Assembly: GCA_937892525.1 (NCBI GenBank)
Contig: CALAEV010000032.1
Location: forward strand, 1 to 22,083
Origin: an uncultured Clostridia bacterium
GTDB lineage: Bacteria; Bacillota; Clostridia; Oscillospirales; Acutalibacteraceae
Reading direction: 5' to 3'
Length of the DNA: 22,083 bases
Position numbers and translations under genes: made by a program. The notes under the pieces were generated by a model. The model made no database searches, had not been told where the DNA came from, and saw only the letters and a list, made by a program, of their open reading frames with translations. Position 1 is the stretch's first letter. Each line of letters opens with the position of its first letter. Below are positions 1 through 6,877 of the stretch, in pieces.

Positions 1-558
1 TTATGCTCTTGACATATACTCGCCTGTACGAGTATCAACGTTAATCATTTCGCCTTCTTCAATGAAGAGAGGAACTTTGATTTCTGCACCTGTTTCAAGA
101 GTAGCAGGTTTTGTAGCGTTAGTTGCTGTGTTACCTGCAAAGCCAGGGTCAGTCTGTGTTACCTGAAGCACAACAAAGTTTGGTGGTTCAACACCGAAAA
201 CACTGCCCTTATATGAAAGGATTTTACAAACCATATTTTCTTTAACAAACTTAAAGTTGTCGCCAAGGTCTGAAGCATTTACAGGAACCATATCGTATGT
301 TTCCTGGTCCATAAAGTAGTAAAGACCACCGTCATTGTAAGAATATTCCATATCTCTTCTTTCAATGACTGCTGTTGGGTATTTTTCAGTTGGGTTGAAT
401 GTTCTTTCAACAACACCACCTGAAATAACGTTTTTAATTTTAGCTCTTACGAAAGCAGCGCCCTTACCAGGTTTAACATGCTGGAATTCAACAATTTGGT
501 AAACGTTACCATCCATTTCAAATGTTACGCCGTTTCTGAAATCACCTGCTGATACCAT
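1..558 (-). CDS. efp: Translation elongation factor P
   Basis: Complete 185-residue protein, the normal EF-P length. EF-P enters the ribosome between the P and E sites and relieves stalling at polyproline stretches. The N-terminal KOW-like domain carries the loop HVKPGKGAAF. Lys32 in PGKGA is the position that other bacteria modify (lysylation in E. coli, 5-aminopentanolylation in B. subtilis). The C-terminal OB domain ends with the typical INVDTRTGEYMSRA. ATG at 558 is preceded by GGAGG, and the stop is at the window edge. The gene follows the DUF4015 gene on the same strand after an 83-nt gap that holds its own promoter-like sequence and a long palindrome (see 599-627). The modification enzyme is not in the window. 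Identification is secure. Confidence 0.97.
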   Translation of the reverse strand: MVSAGDFRNGVTFEMDGNVYQIVEFQHVKPGKGAAFVRAKIKNVISGGVVERTFNPTEKYPTAVIERRDMEYSYNDGGLYYFMDQETYDMVPVNASDLGDNFKFVKENMVCKILSYKGSVFGVEPPNFVVLQVTQTDPGFAGNTATNATKPATLETGAEIKVPLFIEEGEMINVDTRTGEYMSRA

Positions 559-598
559 AGGTATTATACCTCCGTTTTTTTGTTTTTATACACTATAA

Positions 599-627
599 AT
601 AATACAATAAATTTTATTGTATTTCAA
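599..627 (-). promoter_or_regulatory. efp promoter overlapped by a perfect palindrome
   Basis: On the minus strand, TTGAAA (622-627) and TATTAT (599-604) lie exactly 17 nt apart, each matching the sigma-A consensus at five of six positions, upstream of efp. A perfect palindrome fills 601-623: AATACAATAAA, one central base, then its exact reverse complement. It covers the spacer and parts of both boxes. Promoter geometry is good; the operator role is inference. Confidence 0.6.
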
Positions 628-641
628 GTCTTTTTGTAAAA

Positions 642-1769
642 TCAAGGCAGAATTATATAACTCTCTGCCTTACTTTCTGCCATTTTTTCGTAAAAAGTAG
701 GGTCTTCGGTCTGATTTTTAACTGTTGGAATGATTTTTATAGTAGAAAAGTTGTTTTTTGCTTTATCATTCATAACTATATAAGTGTTCTCAATAAATGA
801 AATATAATCACTGTTTTCAGGTGGGGTGAGTAACGGCGAGCAAACAGGCGCAGATGTGTCAAAAAGACTGCCACCCCATTTTTCTTGGTCACCATCAGTT
901 GCGCAAAGTAGTGGCATACCTAATATAATAGGTCTGTCACCGGCAGATTTTACTGCGTTTTCAATAAAGCCCATAAGCACAAGATTACGGTTAAGAGTTT
1001 TATCATCTGCAGTATATACAGGTGTTGCATTTTTTCGCGCAGTAGGAAATTCCACAGATTGAAGATAGATACAATCTGCTCCAAAGTTTGCAACTTCTTT
1101 GATTACTGAACAAATATAGTTTGTTGCTTTCGTGTTTGTAGGGTCAAGCCATACTCTGCCACCGTTGATTGCAGAATTGTCAAACCAGATTTTAGTTTTT
1201 TCTGCATTTTCATATACATAGGCATTAAGTCTTTGTGGGGCAACAGTATCTTCAAAACAGTAAATGTTTGCGATTAGTATAAATCCATCTGACTTTATTT
1301 TATCAATTATAACAGAGTCAATAACATTTATATCAGATGAATATGAAAGTAAAGACGAGTTATAGGTCAAAACGCCCTCTTGAGTTTTAAAATCAAGCAC
1401 TACTGCATTAAATCCGTTTCGTTTTGCTTCATCAAGTGCTTTTGAAAGGTCAGTTATTTCACCTAACACCTGATTTTCAATATATGTTGCACGGATTGTG
1501 CCAAGATTATCGGCAGTAATGGTTGGTGCAGTATTTTCTTCTTGCTGTGGTAAAGGACGAGTTGATAGGTTATAACAGAATTTAGCAAAAATGAAAGTAA
1601 ATACAAAAAGACATACCAACAAAACGCCACCTAAAATCTTTTTAGTGCGCTCTCTTTTTTTCGCTTTTGGGGTTTCGTGAATAGGTCTGTCCCCACGGCG
1701 AGAAGGGTATTTTTTTGAAAATCCGTAGTACCCCTTAAGTCTTCTAGGGGCGTTTTCATTTTTTGCCAT
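642..1769 (-). CDS. Membrane-anchored DUF4015-type putative glycoside hydrolase
   Basis: 375 residues. A very basic cytoplasmic N-terminus (residues 1-44, rich in K and R) is followed by one transmembrane helix (about 45-66), placing the rest outside the cell. The outer domain resembles the DUF4015/GHL13 TIM barrel: RATYIENQVLGE, then NAVVLDFKTQEG, FILIANIYCFED and WLDPTNTKATNY in the family order. Near residue 240 the family usually reads like IQFDYVRFP; here it reads IYLQSVEFP, so the usual Asp is Gln. If that Asp is catalytic, the protein may bind rather than cut its ligand. It starts 9 nt after the RnfA-like gene, with AAGGA before the ATG, so it is probably the last gene of that operon. 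The substrate is unknown. Confidence 0.75.
   Translation of the reverse strand: MAKNENAPRRLKGYYGFSKKYPSRRGDRPIHETPKAKKRERTKKILGGVLLVCLFVFTFIFAKFCYNLSTRPLPQQEENTAPTITADNLGTIRATYIENQVLGEITDLSKALDEAKRNGFNAVVLDFKTQEGVLTYNSSLLSYSSDINVIDSVIIDKIKSDGFILIANIYCFEDTVAPQRLNAYVYENAEKTKIWFDNSAINGGRVWLDPTNTKATNYICSVIKEVANFGADCIYLQSVEFPTARKNATPVYTADDKTLNRNLVLMGFIENAVKSAGDRPIILGMPLLCATDGDQEKWGGSLFDTSAPVCSPLLTPPENSDYISFIENTYIVMNDKAKNNFSTIKIIPTVKNQTEDPTFYEKMAESKAESYIILP
644..671 (-). terminator. Possible intrinsic terminator of the rnf-like operon
   Basis: The 8-bp arms AAGGCAGA and TCTGCCTT (644-651 with 664-671) flank a 12-nt loop across the 3' end and stop codon of the DUF4015 gene. On the minus strand the stem is followed by GATTTTAC, a short, broken T tract. 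It may separate the upstream operon from efp, but is weaker than the terminator at 7901. Confidence 0.4.
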
Positions 1770-1778
1770 AGTTAATCC

Positions 1779-2372
1779 TTAAATAAATATTGATGAGCCT
1801 GAAATTCCTATAAACGCAAGGGAAAGTATAGCAGTATAAATAAACATTGCCGGAGTCCCCTTAAAGCAAGCAGGAATAGTTTTATTCATATCAAGGCGCT
1901 TAAGTCCGTTGTTGATAAGCAATACTGCAATAACATAAGCAACACCGGCGCCAAGTCCTGCGCCTACTGCTTCAAACGGTGAGAATGCAGAACGATAGTT
2001 GATGAAAGGAACTGCCAATACAAGCGTATTGAATGCAGCAATACCAATTCTGCGTACGGTTCGTGGAGATACTTTACCATAAATCAATACAACTGCCATG
2101 GTAAGCACATAAACAAGAATCAATACACCCATAAATATAATAGCATGTAAAATCTCGTTAAGATTGTGAATAAATGCTATTTTGTCAAGAAGTACGCATA
2201 CAGTTGAAACAACTGTTGAAAAATATGTTATAAATATTGCCATTGGTACTAATTGACGAGGTTTTGCACTCATTCGCACGGCTTCGCTTATGCCGTAACC
2301 ACCGTTGAAAATAAGATTCTGAAAAATCATAACATAAAGGGCAGCCGAAATAAGTTTTAAGAAAATACTCAT
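1779..2372 (-). CDS. RnfA-like membrane subunit lacking both cluster cysteines
   Basis: 197 residues with about six membrane helices, the RnfA/NqrE length and fold. Family signals include the C-terminal DMNKTIPACFKGTPAMFIYT and SLAFIGISG, matching the RnfA pattern of ...PFRG/FKG...LAFMGFSG. In redox-active RnfA/NqrE, cysteines in GICPFLG and in TNCAVLG bind the intramembrane [2Fe-2S] cluster. Here the first segment reads GISEAVR (Ser29, codon AGC) and the second reads FNTLVLAV (Thr116, codon ACG), so both ligands are gone. The only cysteines, 59 and 169, lie elsewhere. The start overlaps the RnfE-like stop by 4 nt (ATGA) and has GGAGG upstream, indicating translational coupling. The fold assignment is fairly sure; an electron-transfer role is doubtful. 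Confidence 0.8.
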   Translation of the reverse strand: MSIFLKLISAALYVMIFQNLIFNGGYGISEAVRMSAKPRQLVPMAIFITYFSTVVSTVCVLLDKIAFIHNLNEILHAIIFMGVLILVYVLTMAVVLIYGKVSPRTVRRIGIAAFNTLVLAVPFINYRSAFSPFEAVGAGLGAGVAYVIAVLLINNGLKRLDMNKTIPACFKGTPAMFIYTAILSLAFIGISGSSIFI

Positions 2373-3409
2373 TCCTCATCACCTCCGTCAGTTTTTTCAG
2401 TTTCTGTGTCAGTACGACTCTTATATTCTTCAAGTTCAGTAAGCATATCTGAGAAATCGTCAAGATATGTACGCTCATTTTCGTTTCTTGGGCGTGGCTC
2501 ACGACGAGGTGCGTCAGTTTGCTTTTTTAGTTTTGAAGGTCTATCTTTTTTCTTCTTTTCTTTTTTGATTTTTTCTGGTTTTTCAGTGGTAATCTGTACT
2601 TCGTTTTCAGAAATATCTGTAAATTCTTTTGTATTAAATTGGTTTTCTTCTGCTTTAAGCTTACGCTCTTTACGAACACGAATAAACGCAGATTCAGTTT
2701 CGCTGGTGCCTTCACCATAAGGGTCAAAATCATCCTTCATAAGTTCTTTGAGACTACCACGAAGTGAACGACGAATTTCAGATGTGTCAAAGGCACGGTC
2801 AGGAGATTTGTCAGGATATTTTTTCATAACAAAGGCTTTAAGTCCTGCTGCTAAAAATCCGATTATAAGCAGACCACCGAATGGTGTTGCAAGTGCAGAG
2901 AATTTAACAGGCATATTTATACTGATATCTGCAATTGAGCCATTTGCAAATAACTCACGCAAAAAGCCTACAAGAATAGTAACTGCGCCATAGCTTAATG
3001 AGGCAGAAGCTGCGTCAACAAAACTATCTTTTACATTATTTTTAACGGCAACGCGTTCGCAATGCAAAGCAATAAGAGAGTTAACAGCCATAAGTGGCAA
3101 ATAAATACCAAAGTTAATTGATATGTCAGGGAAAAATTTGTTTACAAAAATCATTATTGGGAAAATAACGCCTACACCGAAAATTGCATACAATACAACT
3201 CGCCAATAACGACGCACATTTTTAAGTAATAGTGACGCTAACACTTCGCAAACAATCATTTCGATTGCAGTAACAACTGCAAGGAAAATTGAAAGTCGCA
3301 ACGAAATTGCAATTGCAACAACAGGGCAAAGACCAATTGCCTCAAAAAGCAACGGATTTTTAATAACAGCGCTGTTGCGAATACGTTTGAAAGTCTTATT
3401 ATTACTCAT
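2369..3409 (-). CDS. RnfE-like membrane subunit with long basic C-terminal tail
   Basis: 346 residues from ATG 3409, which has GGAGG eight bases upstream; the in-frame GTG at 3418 overlaps that site and is less likely. Residues 1-195 have the RnfE/NqrD pattern: NPLLFEAIGLCP, FGIYLPLMAVN, then VKNNVKDSFVDAASASL and FLRELFANG. The first cluster cysteine is kept (GLCP, Cys28) but the second is Ser111 (VNS instead of VNC); a Cys117 lies six residues on. Residues from about 197 form a hydrophilic tail of roughly 150 residues rich in Lys, Arg and Glu, with lysine runs near 285-295. Ordinary RnfE, about 200-230 residues, has no such tail. The gene overlaps the RnfD-like gene by 8 nt and the RnfA-like gene by 4 nt. 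Family is clear; function is not. Confidence 0.82.
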   Translation of the reverse strand: MSNNKTFKRIRNSAVIKNPLLFEAIGLCPVVAIAISLRLSIFLAVVTAIEMIVCEVLASLLLKNVRRYWRVVLYAIFGVGVIFPIMIFVNKFFPDISINFGIYLPLMAVNSLIALHCERVAVKNNVKDSFVDAASASLSYGAVTILVGFLRELFANGSIADISINMPVKFSALATPFGGLLIIGFLAAGLKAFVMKKYPDKSPDRAFDTSEIRRSLRGSLKELMKDDFDPYGEGTSETESAFIRVRKERKLKAEENQFNTKEFTDISENEVQITTEKPEKIKKEKKKKDRPSKLKKQTDAPRREPRPRNENERTYLDDFSDMLTELEEYKSRTDTETEKTDGGDEE

Positions 3410-4565
3410 CTTCGCCACCTCCTATAACAAAAGGTGCTTGCTGGTCTGTTACAGTATTTTCTTCAGAAATTACTTCTTCAAGGCTTTCTGCTTCTTGAAC
3501 GGTAACTTCTTCTTCACTTTCTTCAACTGGTTCTGTTTCTGTTACATCTTCTGTGTTTTCTTCAGGAATGTCTGGGATTTCTTCAAGCACTTCGTCAGGA
3601 ACAACAGTTACAGGTAGTTCAGGTGCAATAATTTCTTCTTCAACAATCTGTGATTTTTCTTTCTTTGTTAAAGGAAGTTTATCAAAGAAATCTGAAATAG
3701 CACAAGTTATAAGAATACCGAAACAAGCACTTTCTTCAACTGCACCTATGTATCGGATTACCATACATATTACGCCACCGGCAAAGCCCCACACAGCACG
3801 TGCAAGTGGTCTTTGTGGCATAACTGATGGCACAGAAATAAAGAAAACTGCACCGAAAAGAAGCATACCACCACAAAGTTCCATAATAAGCGAAACGAAT
3901 CTGCCTGTGCCAACTCGTGGGAATAAAACTGACATAACAATTACTGCAAGTAAAAATGTAAGTACAGGAACACTGTCTTTTGGTCTGCGAATAACAATAA
4001 ACACAAGTGCACCTAAAAGGATTAAAGCGCAACCAGTACCCATAGCAGAGGGCACATTACCAATAAGAACTTCAAATACAGAGGCTACATTGTCACCCAT
4101 TGAGATATTCTGTGAAAGCAATTCTGTAATAGATGCGTCTGCCCCTGAGTAATTGAAAACTTCTTCTTTCCAACAAAGAATTGCAAAACAGATTGCAACA
4201 GATGCAGGAACAAAAGGTGATTTTTCAGGCGAGCCGAATGGTAACACACATACTAAAACTGCAAATGCAGATGTAAACACAAAAATCCACCAAGGAGCAG
4301 TTGCAGGCAACATTAAAGCAACTGACAAGCCAATTACTATTGGTGTGAGATATCTTGATGAAAAATCAATTTTCAACAATTTTTCGCCGAATCTTACAAA
4401 AAGCGTACTTGTAATTATTGAAATAAGAGAAAGAGTAAGAGCAGTAATTCCACTTTTACTGATTGCAAAGATTAAAAGGGCAGAAAGCATTATCGCATAG
4501 TCAAGTGCGACTCTGCGTGTTTCTGTCAGTTCATATTTTTTTTGAGGTGTTGTAGTGCTTGTCAA
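3402..4565 (-). CDS. RnfD-like membrane subunit without the flavinylation threonine
   Basis: 387 residues with about nine or ten helices. The start is probably TTG at 4565, with GAGG eight bases upstream; the nearby ATG is out of frame. RnfD/NqrB-like features are LTPIVIGLSVALMLPATAPWW, then FEVLIGNVPSAMG and ELCGGMLLFGAVFF. Redox-active RnfD has an extracytoplasmic SGAT/TGAT motif whose Thr carries covalent FMN. The matching segment here is NYSGADAS, with Asp143 (codon GAC) in that place. The usual ATDPVTSP segment has become FISVPSVMP, and the Glu of GGSLGETSA is absent. From about residue 305 an acidic tail of some 80 residues (Glu-rich, few bases) follows. It is first in an operon with the RnfE- and RnfA-like genes; no rnfC, rnfG or rnfB is adjacent. 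Probably not a flavoprotein. Confidence 0.78.
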   Translation of the reverse strand: MTSTTTPQKKYELTETRRVALDYAIMLSALLIFAISKSGITALTLSLISIITSTLFVRFGEKLLKIDFSSRYLTPIVIGLSVALMLPATAPWWIFVFTSAFAVLVCVLPFGSPEKSPFVPASVAICFAILCWKEEVFNYSGADASITELLSQNISMGDNVASVFEVLIGNVPSAMGTGCALILLGALVFIVIRRPKDSVPVLTFLLAVIVMSVLFPRVGTGRFVSLIMELCGGMLLFGAVFFISVPSVMPQRPLARAVWGFAGGVICMVIRYIGAVEESACFGILITCAISDFFDKLPLTKKEKSQIVEEEIIAPELPVTVVPDEVLEEIPDIPEENTEDVTETEPVEESEEEVTVQEAESLEEVISEENTVTDQQAPFVIGGGEDE

Positions 4566-4598
4566 AACGCATTCCTCACTTTTTCCAATATTTATTTA

Positions 4599-4627
4599 TT
4601 GCACAAAGCCAGTCCCCGTAATATGAT
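4599..4627 (+). promoter_or_regulatory. Probable promoter of the mecA-like gene
   Basis: TATGAT (4622-4627) sits 17 nt after TTGCAC (4599-4604). The -10 is good and the -35 matches only in TTG. It lies in the 99-nt gap between the divergent RnfD-like and mecA-like genes. No convincing promoter for the RnfD-like gene was found in the same gap. Confidence 0.4.
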
Positions 4628-4664
4628 AGATTAAGAAGTATTTTCGGTATTTGGGGGTAACAAA

Positions 4665-5171
4665 ATGACTTTTGAAGTACTTAACGAAACCACTATTCTT
4701 GTTGAACTCACTTTTGAAGAAATGAAAAAATATCATATTACATACGAAAATCTTGATTGCGATAATAACGCAATCAAAAATATTCTTAATATTATAAAAG
4801 CGAGCGATAAATTTAACGATAGCGAAAAAATCACCATTGAAGCATTACCTGTAAACGACGGAGGGTGTTTTTTTATTTTAACCTTTACACCAAAGAAAAA
4901 AGTGAGGTATAAAATGAGAAAACTCTCAAACAATTCCGTTTTTAAGACAGATAATATTGATAATCTGCTTGATTTTGTAACTGCATTAAAGTTAAGACAC
5001 ACTAAAAACCTAAAATATGAAATATATAAAATGAATAACTCTTTTTATATGCACATTCCTGAAAGAAGTCAGAAGCTTCACGCAGTTATGGGGGAATTTG
5101 GGCAGATTTCAGATGTTATTCCTGAAAAAATCAGCGAATACGGTGTGCTTTTAGGTTCGGTAATAATTTAA
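4665..5171 (+). CDS. mecA: MecA-family adaptor protein
   Basis: 168 residues. It starts with MTFEVLNETTILVELTFEEM, resembling the MecA N-terminal domain that picks substrates, and ends with a domain containing YKMNNSFYMHIPE and ISEYGVLLGS, like the ClpC-binding half. The middle has the typical IEALPVNDGGCFFILTF. MecA proteins deliver targets (ComK, sigma factors and others in Bacillus) to the ClpCP protease and help ClpC assemble. At 168 residues it is shorter than Bacillus MecA (about 220), with a short linker, as often seen in Clostridia. ATG 4665 follows GGGGG with suitable spacing. It abuts rpe tail to tail with no spacer. Family assignment is good; its targets cannot be told. Confidence 0.82.
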   Translation: MTFEVLNETTILVELTFEEMKKYHITYENLDCDNNAIKNILNIIKASDKFNDSEKITIEALPVNDGGCFFILTFTPKKKVRYKMRKLSNNSVFKTDNIDNLLDFVTALKLRHTKNLKYEIYKMNNSFYMHIPERSQKLHAVMGEFGQISDVIPEKISEYGVLLGSVII

Positions 5172-5840
5172 TTATTTACAGAAATTTTCTTCTGCAATAG
5201 CTTTGAATTTTTCGATTGTACCTTTTCTGTCAGGACTTGAGAAAATAGCATTACCTGAAACAAAAACATTTGCACCTGCTTTTGCAGCAGTTGCGATAGT
5301 TTTTTCGTTAATTCCACCATCAACCTCGATTTCACAGTCAAGACCACGACGGTTGATTTCTTCACGAAGTGCTGAAACTTTTACCATCATATCTTCCATA
5401 AAGCTTTGTCCACCAAAACCTGGCTCAACAGTCATAACAAGTACCATTGAAAGCTTATCAAGATATGGGAAAATATCTTCAACAGGTGTTTTTGGTTTAA
5501 CTGTAAGAGATGCTTTAACTCCGTTTGCAAGAATTTTATCAATTGTTTCGTCAATTGGTGAGTCGCATTCTGTGTGGAATGTAATAATATCTGCACCTGC
5601 TTTGCAGAAATCGTCAATATATTTAAGCGGCTCACTAATCATAAGGTGCACATCAAAAGGTACTGTTGTCGCTTTTTTAATGCACTTAACAACAGGCGCG
5701 CCAAGTGTTATGTTTGGAACAAAATTACCATCCATAACGTCAATGTGCATATAGTCAGCACCACAGTTCTCCATATCTTTTAATTCTTCTGCGATTTTAC
5801 CGTAATCACAAGAAAGGATTGAAGGTGAAATTTTCATCAT
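5172..5840 (-). CDS. rpe: Ribulose-phosphate 3-epimerase
   Basis: 222 residues, the usual length. It interconverts D-ribulose 5-phosphate and D-xylulose 5-phosphate in the pentose phosphate pathway as a cytosolic TIM barrel with a bound metal. Visible motifs are SPSILSCDYG, MHIDVMDGNFVPN (His32, catalytic Asp34), DVHLMI (His65), TVEPGFGGQSF for the phosphate loop, and EVDGGIN (catalytic Asp174), then FVSGNAIF. ATG 5840, the first of two adjacent ATGs, is preceded by GGAG at eight bases. The gene is alone on its strand here, with its own promoter. Its product is also the product of the FGGY kinase at 20822 if that is a true xylulokinase, but the two are far apart. Confidence 0.97.
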   Translation of the reverse strand: MMKISPSILSCDYGKIAEELKDMENCGADYMHIDVMDGNFVPNITLGAPVVKCIKKATTVPFDVHLMISEPLKYIDDFCKAGADIITFHTECDSPIDETIDKILANGVKASLTVKPKTPVEDIFPYLDKLSMVLVMTVEPGFGGQSFMEDMMVKVSALREEINRRGLDCEIEVDGGINEKTIATAAKAGANVFVSGNAIFSSPDRKGTIEKFKAIAEENFCK

Positions 5841-5876
5841 AATAAAAACTCCAAAAAATAATTATAGTATCAAATT

Positions 5877-5905
5877 ATTATACCATACTTTTAGTAAAAA
5901 TACAA
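5877..5905 (-). promoter_or_regulatory. rpe promoter
   Basis: On the minus strand a perfect TATAAT (5877-5882), preceded by the extended -10 element TGG, sits 17 nt from TTGTAT (5900-5905). It is the best match upstream of rpe and lies back to back with the promoter at 5932-5960. Confidence 0.6.
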
Positions 5906-5931
5906 TACAAATATGCTTGTGAAGATTGTCA

Positions 5932-5960
5932 TTGAAAAAGTGAAAACATTGTATTATAAT
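5932..5960 (+). promoter_or_regulatory. Promoter of the EamA-GH43 operon
   Basis: TTGAAA (5932-5937) and a perfect TATAAT (5955-5960) are separated by exactly 17 nt, 28 bases before the ATG chosen for the transporter. This placement supports starting the gene at 5988, since longer starts would lie at or before the promoter. Confidence 0.75.
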
Positions 5961-5987
5961 AATCTCATCAAATTTTTGAGGGATATT

Positions 5988-6875
5988 ATGAACGAAAATA
6001 CAAAAGCAAAACTTTCACTTATTATATCAATGTTCGTTTTTGGAACAATTGGTATTTTCAGAAAATATGTGCCACTTTCTTCAGGTCTTCTTGCTATTTC
6101 AAGAGGGTACATAGGCGCATTATTTTTGATTTTACTCATTTTTATCAAGAAAGATAAAATATCGTTCAAGGCAATCAAAAGTAATCTGTTTTTATTATGC
6201 CTTTCAGGTATATTTATCGGCATTAACTGGATTTTGCTTTTTGAGTCTTATCAATACACATCAGTTGCAACTGCAACGCTTTGTTACTATATGGCACCTG
6301 TTTTTGTAATAATCGCATCACCGTTTTTATTCAAAGAGAAAATTACGTTGAAAAAGGCGATTTGTGTAATAGTAGCTCTTGTGGGTATGGTGCTTGTGTC
6401 AGGCATTGTTGAAACAGGATTTACAGGAATAGGTGAGTTAAAGGGTATTCTTTTAGGCCTTGGTGCTGCCGCGTTTTATGCGTCAGTTATTGTGCTTAAC
6501 AAGAAAATTAAAAATGTACCAATTTACGATAAAACAATAGTACAATTGGTAAGCGCAGCAACAGTTTTAGTGCCATATTCAATACTTGTTGAAGATAATT
6601 CGCAGGTAGAAATTACGCCAATTGTTATTATTATGCTTTTAATTGTTGGTGTTGTGCACACAGGGTTTGCTTATGCACTTTATTTTGGCACAATCGAAAA
6701 GTTGCACACACAGACAGTGGCACTTTTCAGTTACATTGACCCTATTGTTGCAATCATTCTTTCGGCAGTTATTTTAAGTGAGAAAATGAGCATTTTCGGC
6801 GCTATTGGTGCAGTGCTTATTCTCGGCTCAACTATGGTAAGTGAACTGACTTTCAAGAAAAAGTTAGGGAGGTAA
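5988..6875 (+). CDS. EamA-type (DMT superfamily) transporter
   Basis: 295 residues from ATG 5988, which has GAGGG five bases upstream; an in-frame extension to 5913 would run through the promoter and is rejected. About ten membrane helices form two EamA repeats. Family signals include FGTIGIFRKY in helix 1, SRGYIGALFL, ESYQYTSVATATLCYYMAPVF at the end of repeat 1, and HTGFAYALYFGTIEKL with ALFSYIDPIVAIILSAVILSE at the end of repeat 2. DMT carriers move small metabolites such as amino acids, nucleosides or drugs, often outward; sequence alone does not give the substrate. The GH43 gene starts 2 nt after its stop, so the two are cotranscribed. Confidence 0.9.
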   Translation: MNENTKAKLSLIISMFVFGTIGIFRKYVPLSSGLLAISRGYIGALFLILLIFIKKDKISFKAIKSNLFLLCLSGIFIGINWILLFESYQYTSVATATLCYYMAPVFVIIASPFLFKEKITLKKAICVIVALVGMVLVSGIVETGFTGIGELKGILLGLGAAAFYASVIVLNKKIKNVPIYDKTIVQLVSAATVLVPYSILVEDNSQVEITPIVIIMLLIVGVVHTGFAYALYFGTIEKLHTQTVALFSYIDPIVAIILSAVILSEKMSIFGAIGAVLILGSTMVSELTFKKKLGR

Positions 6876-6877
6876 TT

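Noticed and set aside
3553..4152. 199-codon plus-strand ORF opposite the RnfD-like gene
   Set aside because: Shadow of the acidic tail and helices of the real gene; Ser/Thr-rich translation, no family resemblance, and the minus-strand frame has clear family motifs.
4900..5171. Possible terminator between the mecA-like gene and rpe
   Set aside because: The AT-rich near-palindrome around 5160-5178 has no GC stem and no proper T tract, so it is not a credible intrinsic terminator.
5203..5754. 183-codon plus-strand ORF opposite rpe
   Set aside because: Lies wholly antisense to a gene with all catalytic residues; no ribosome site or recognisable domain.
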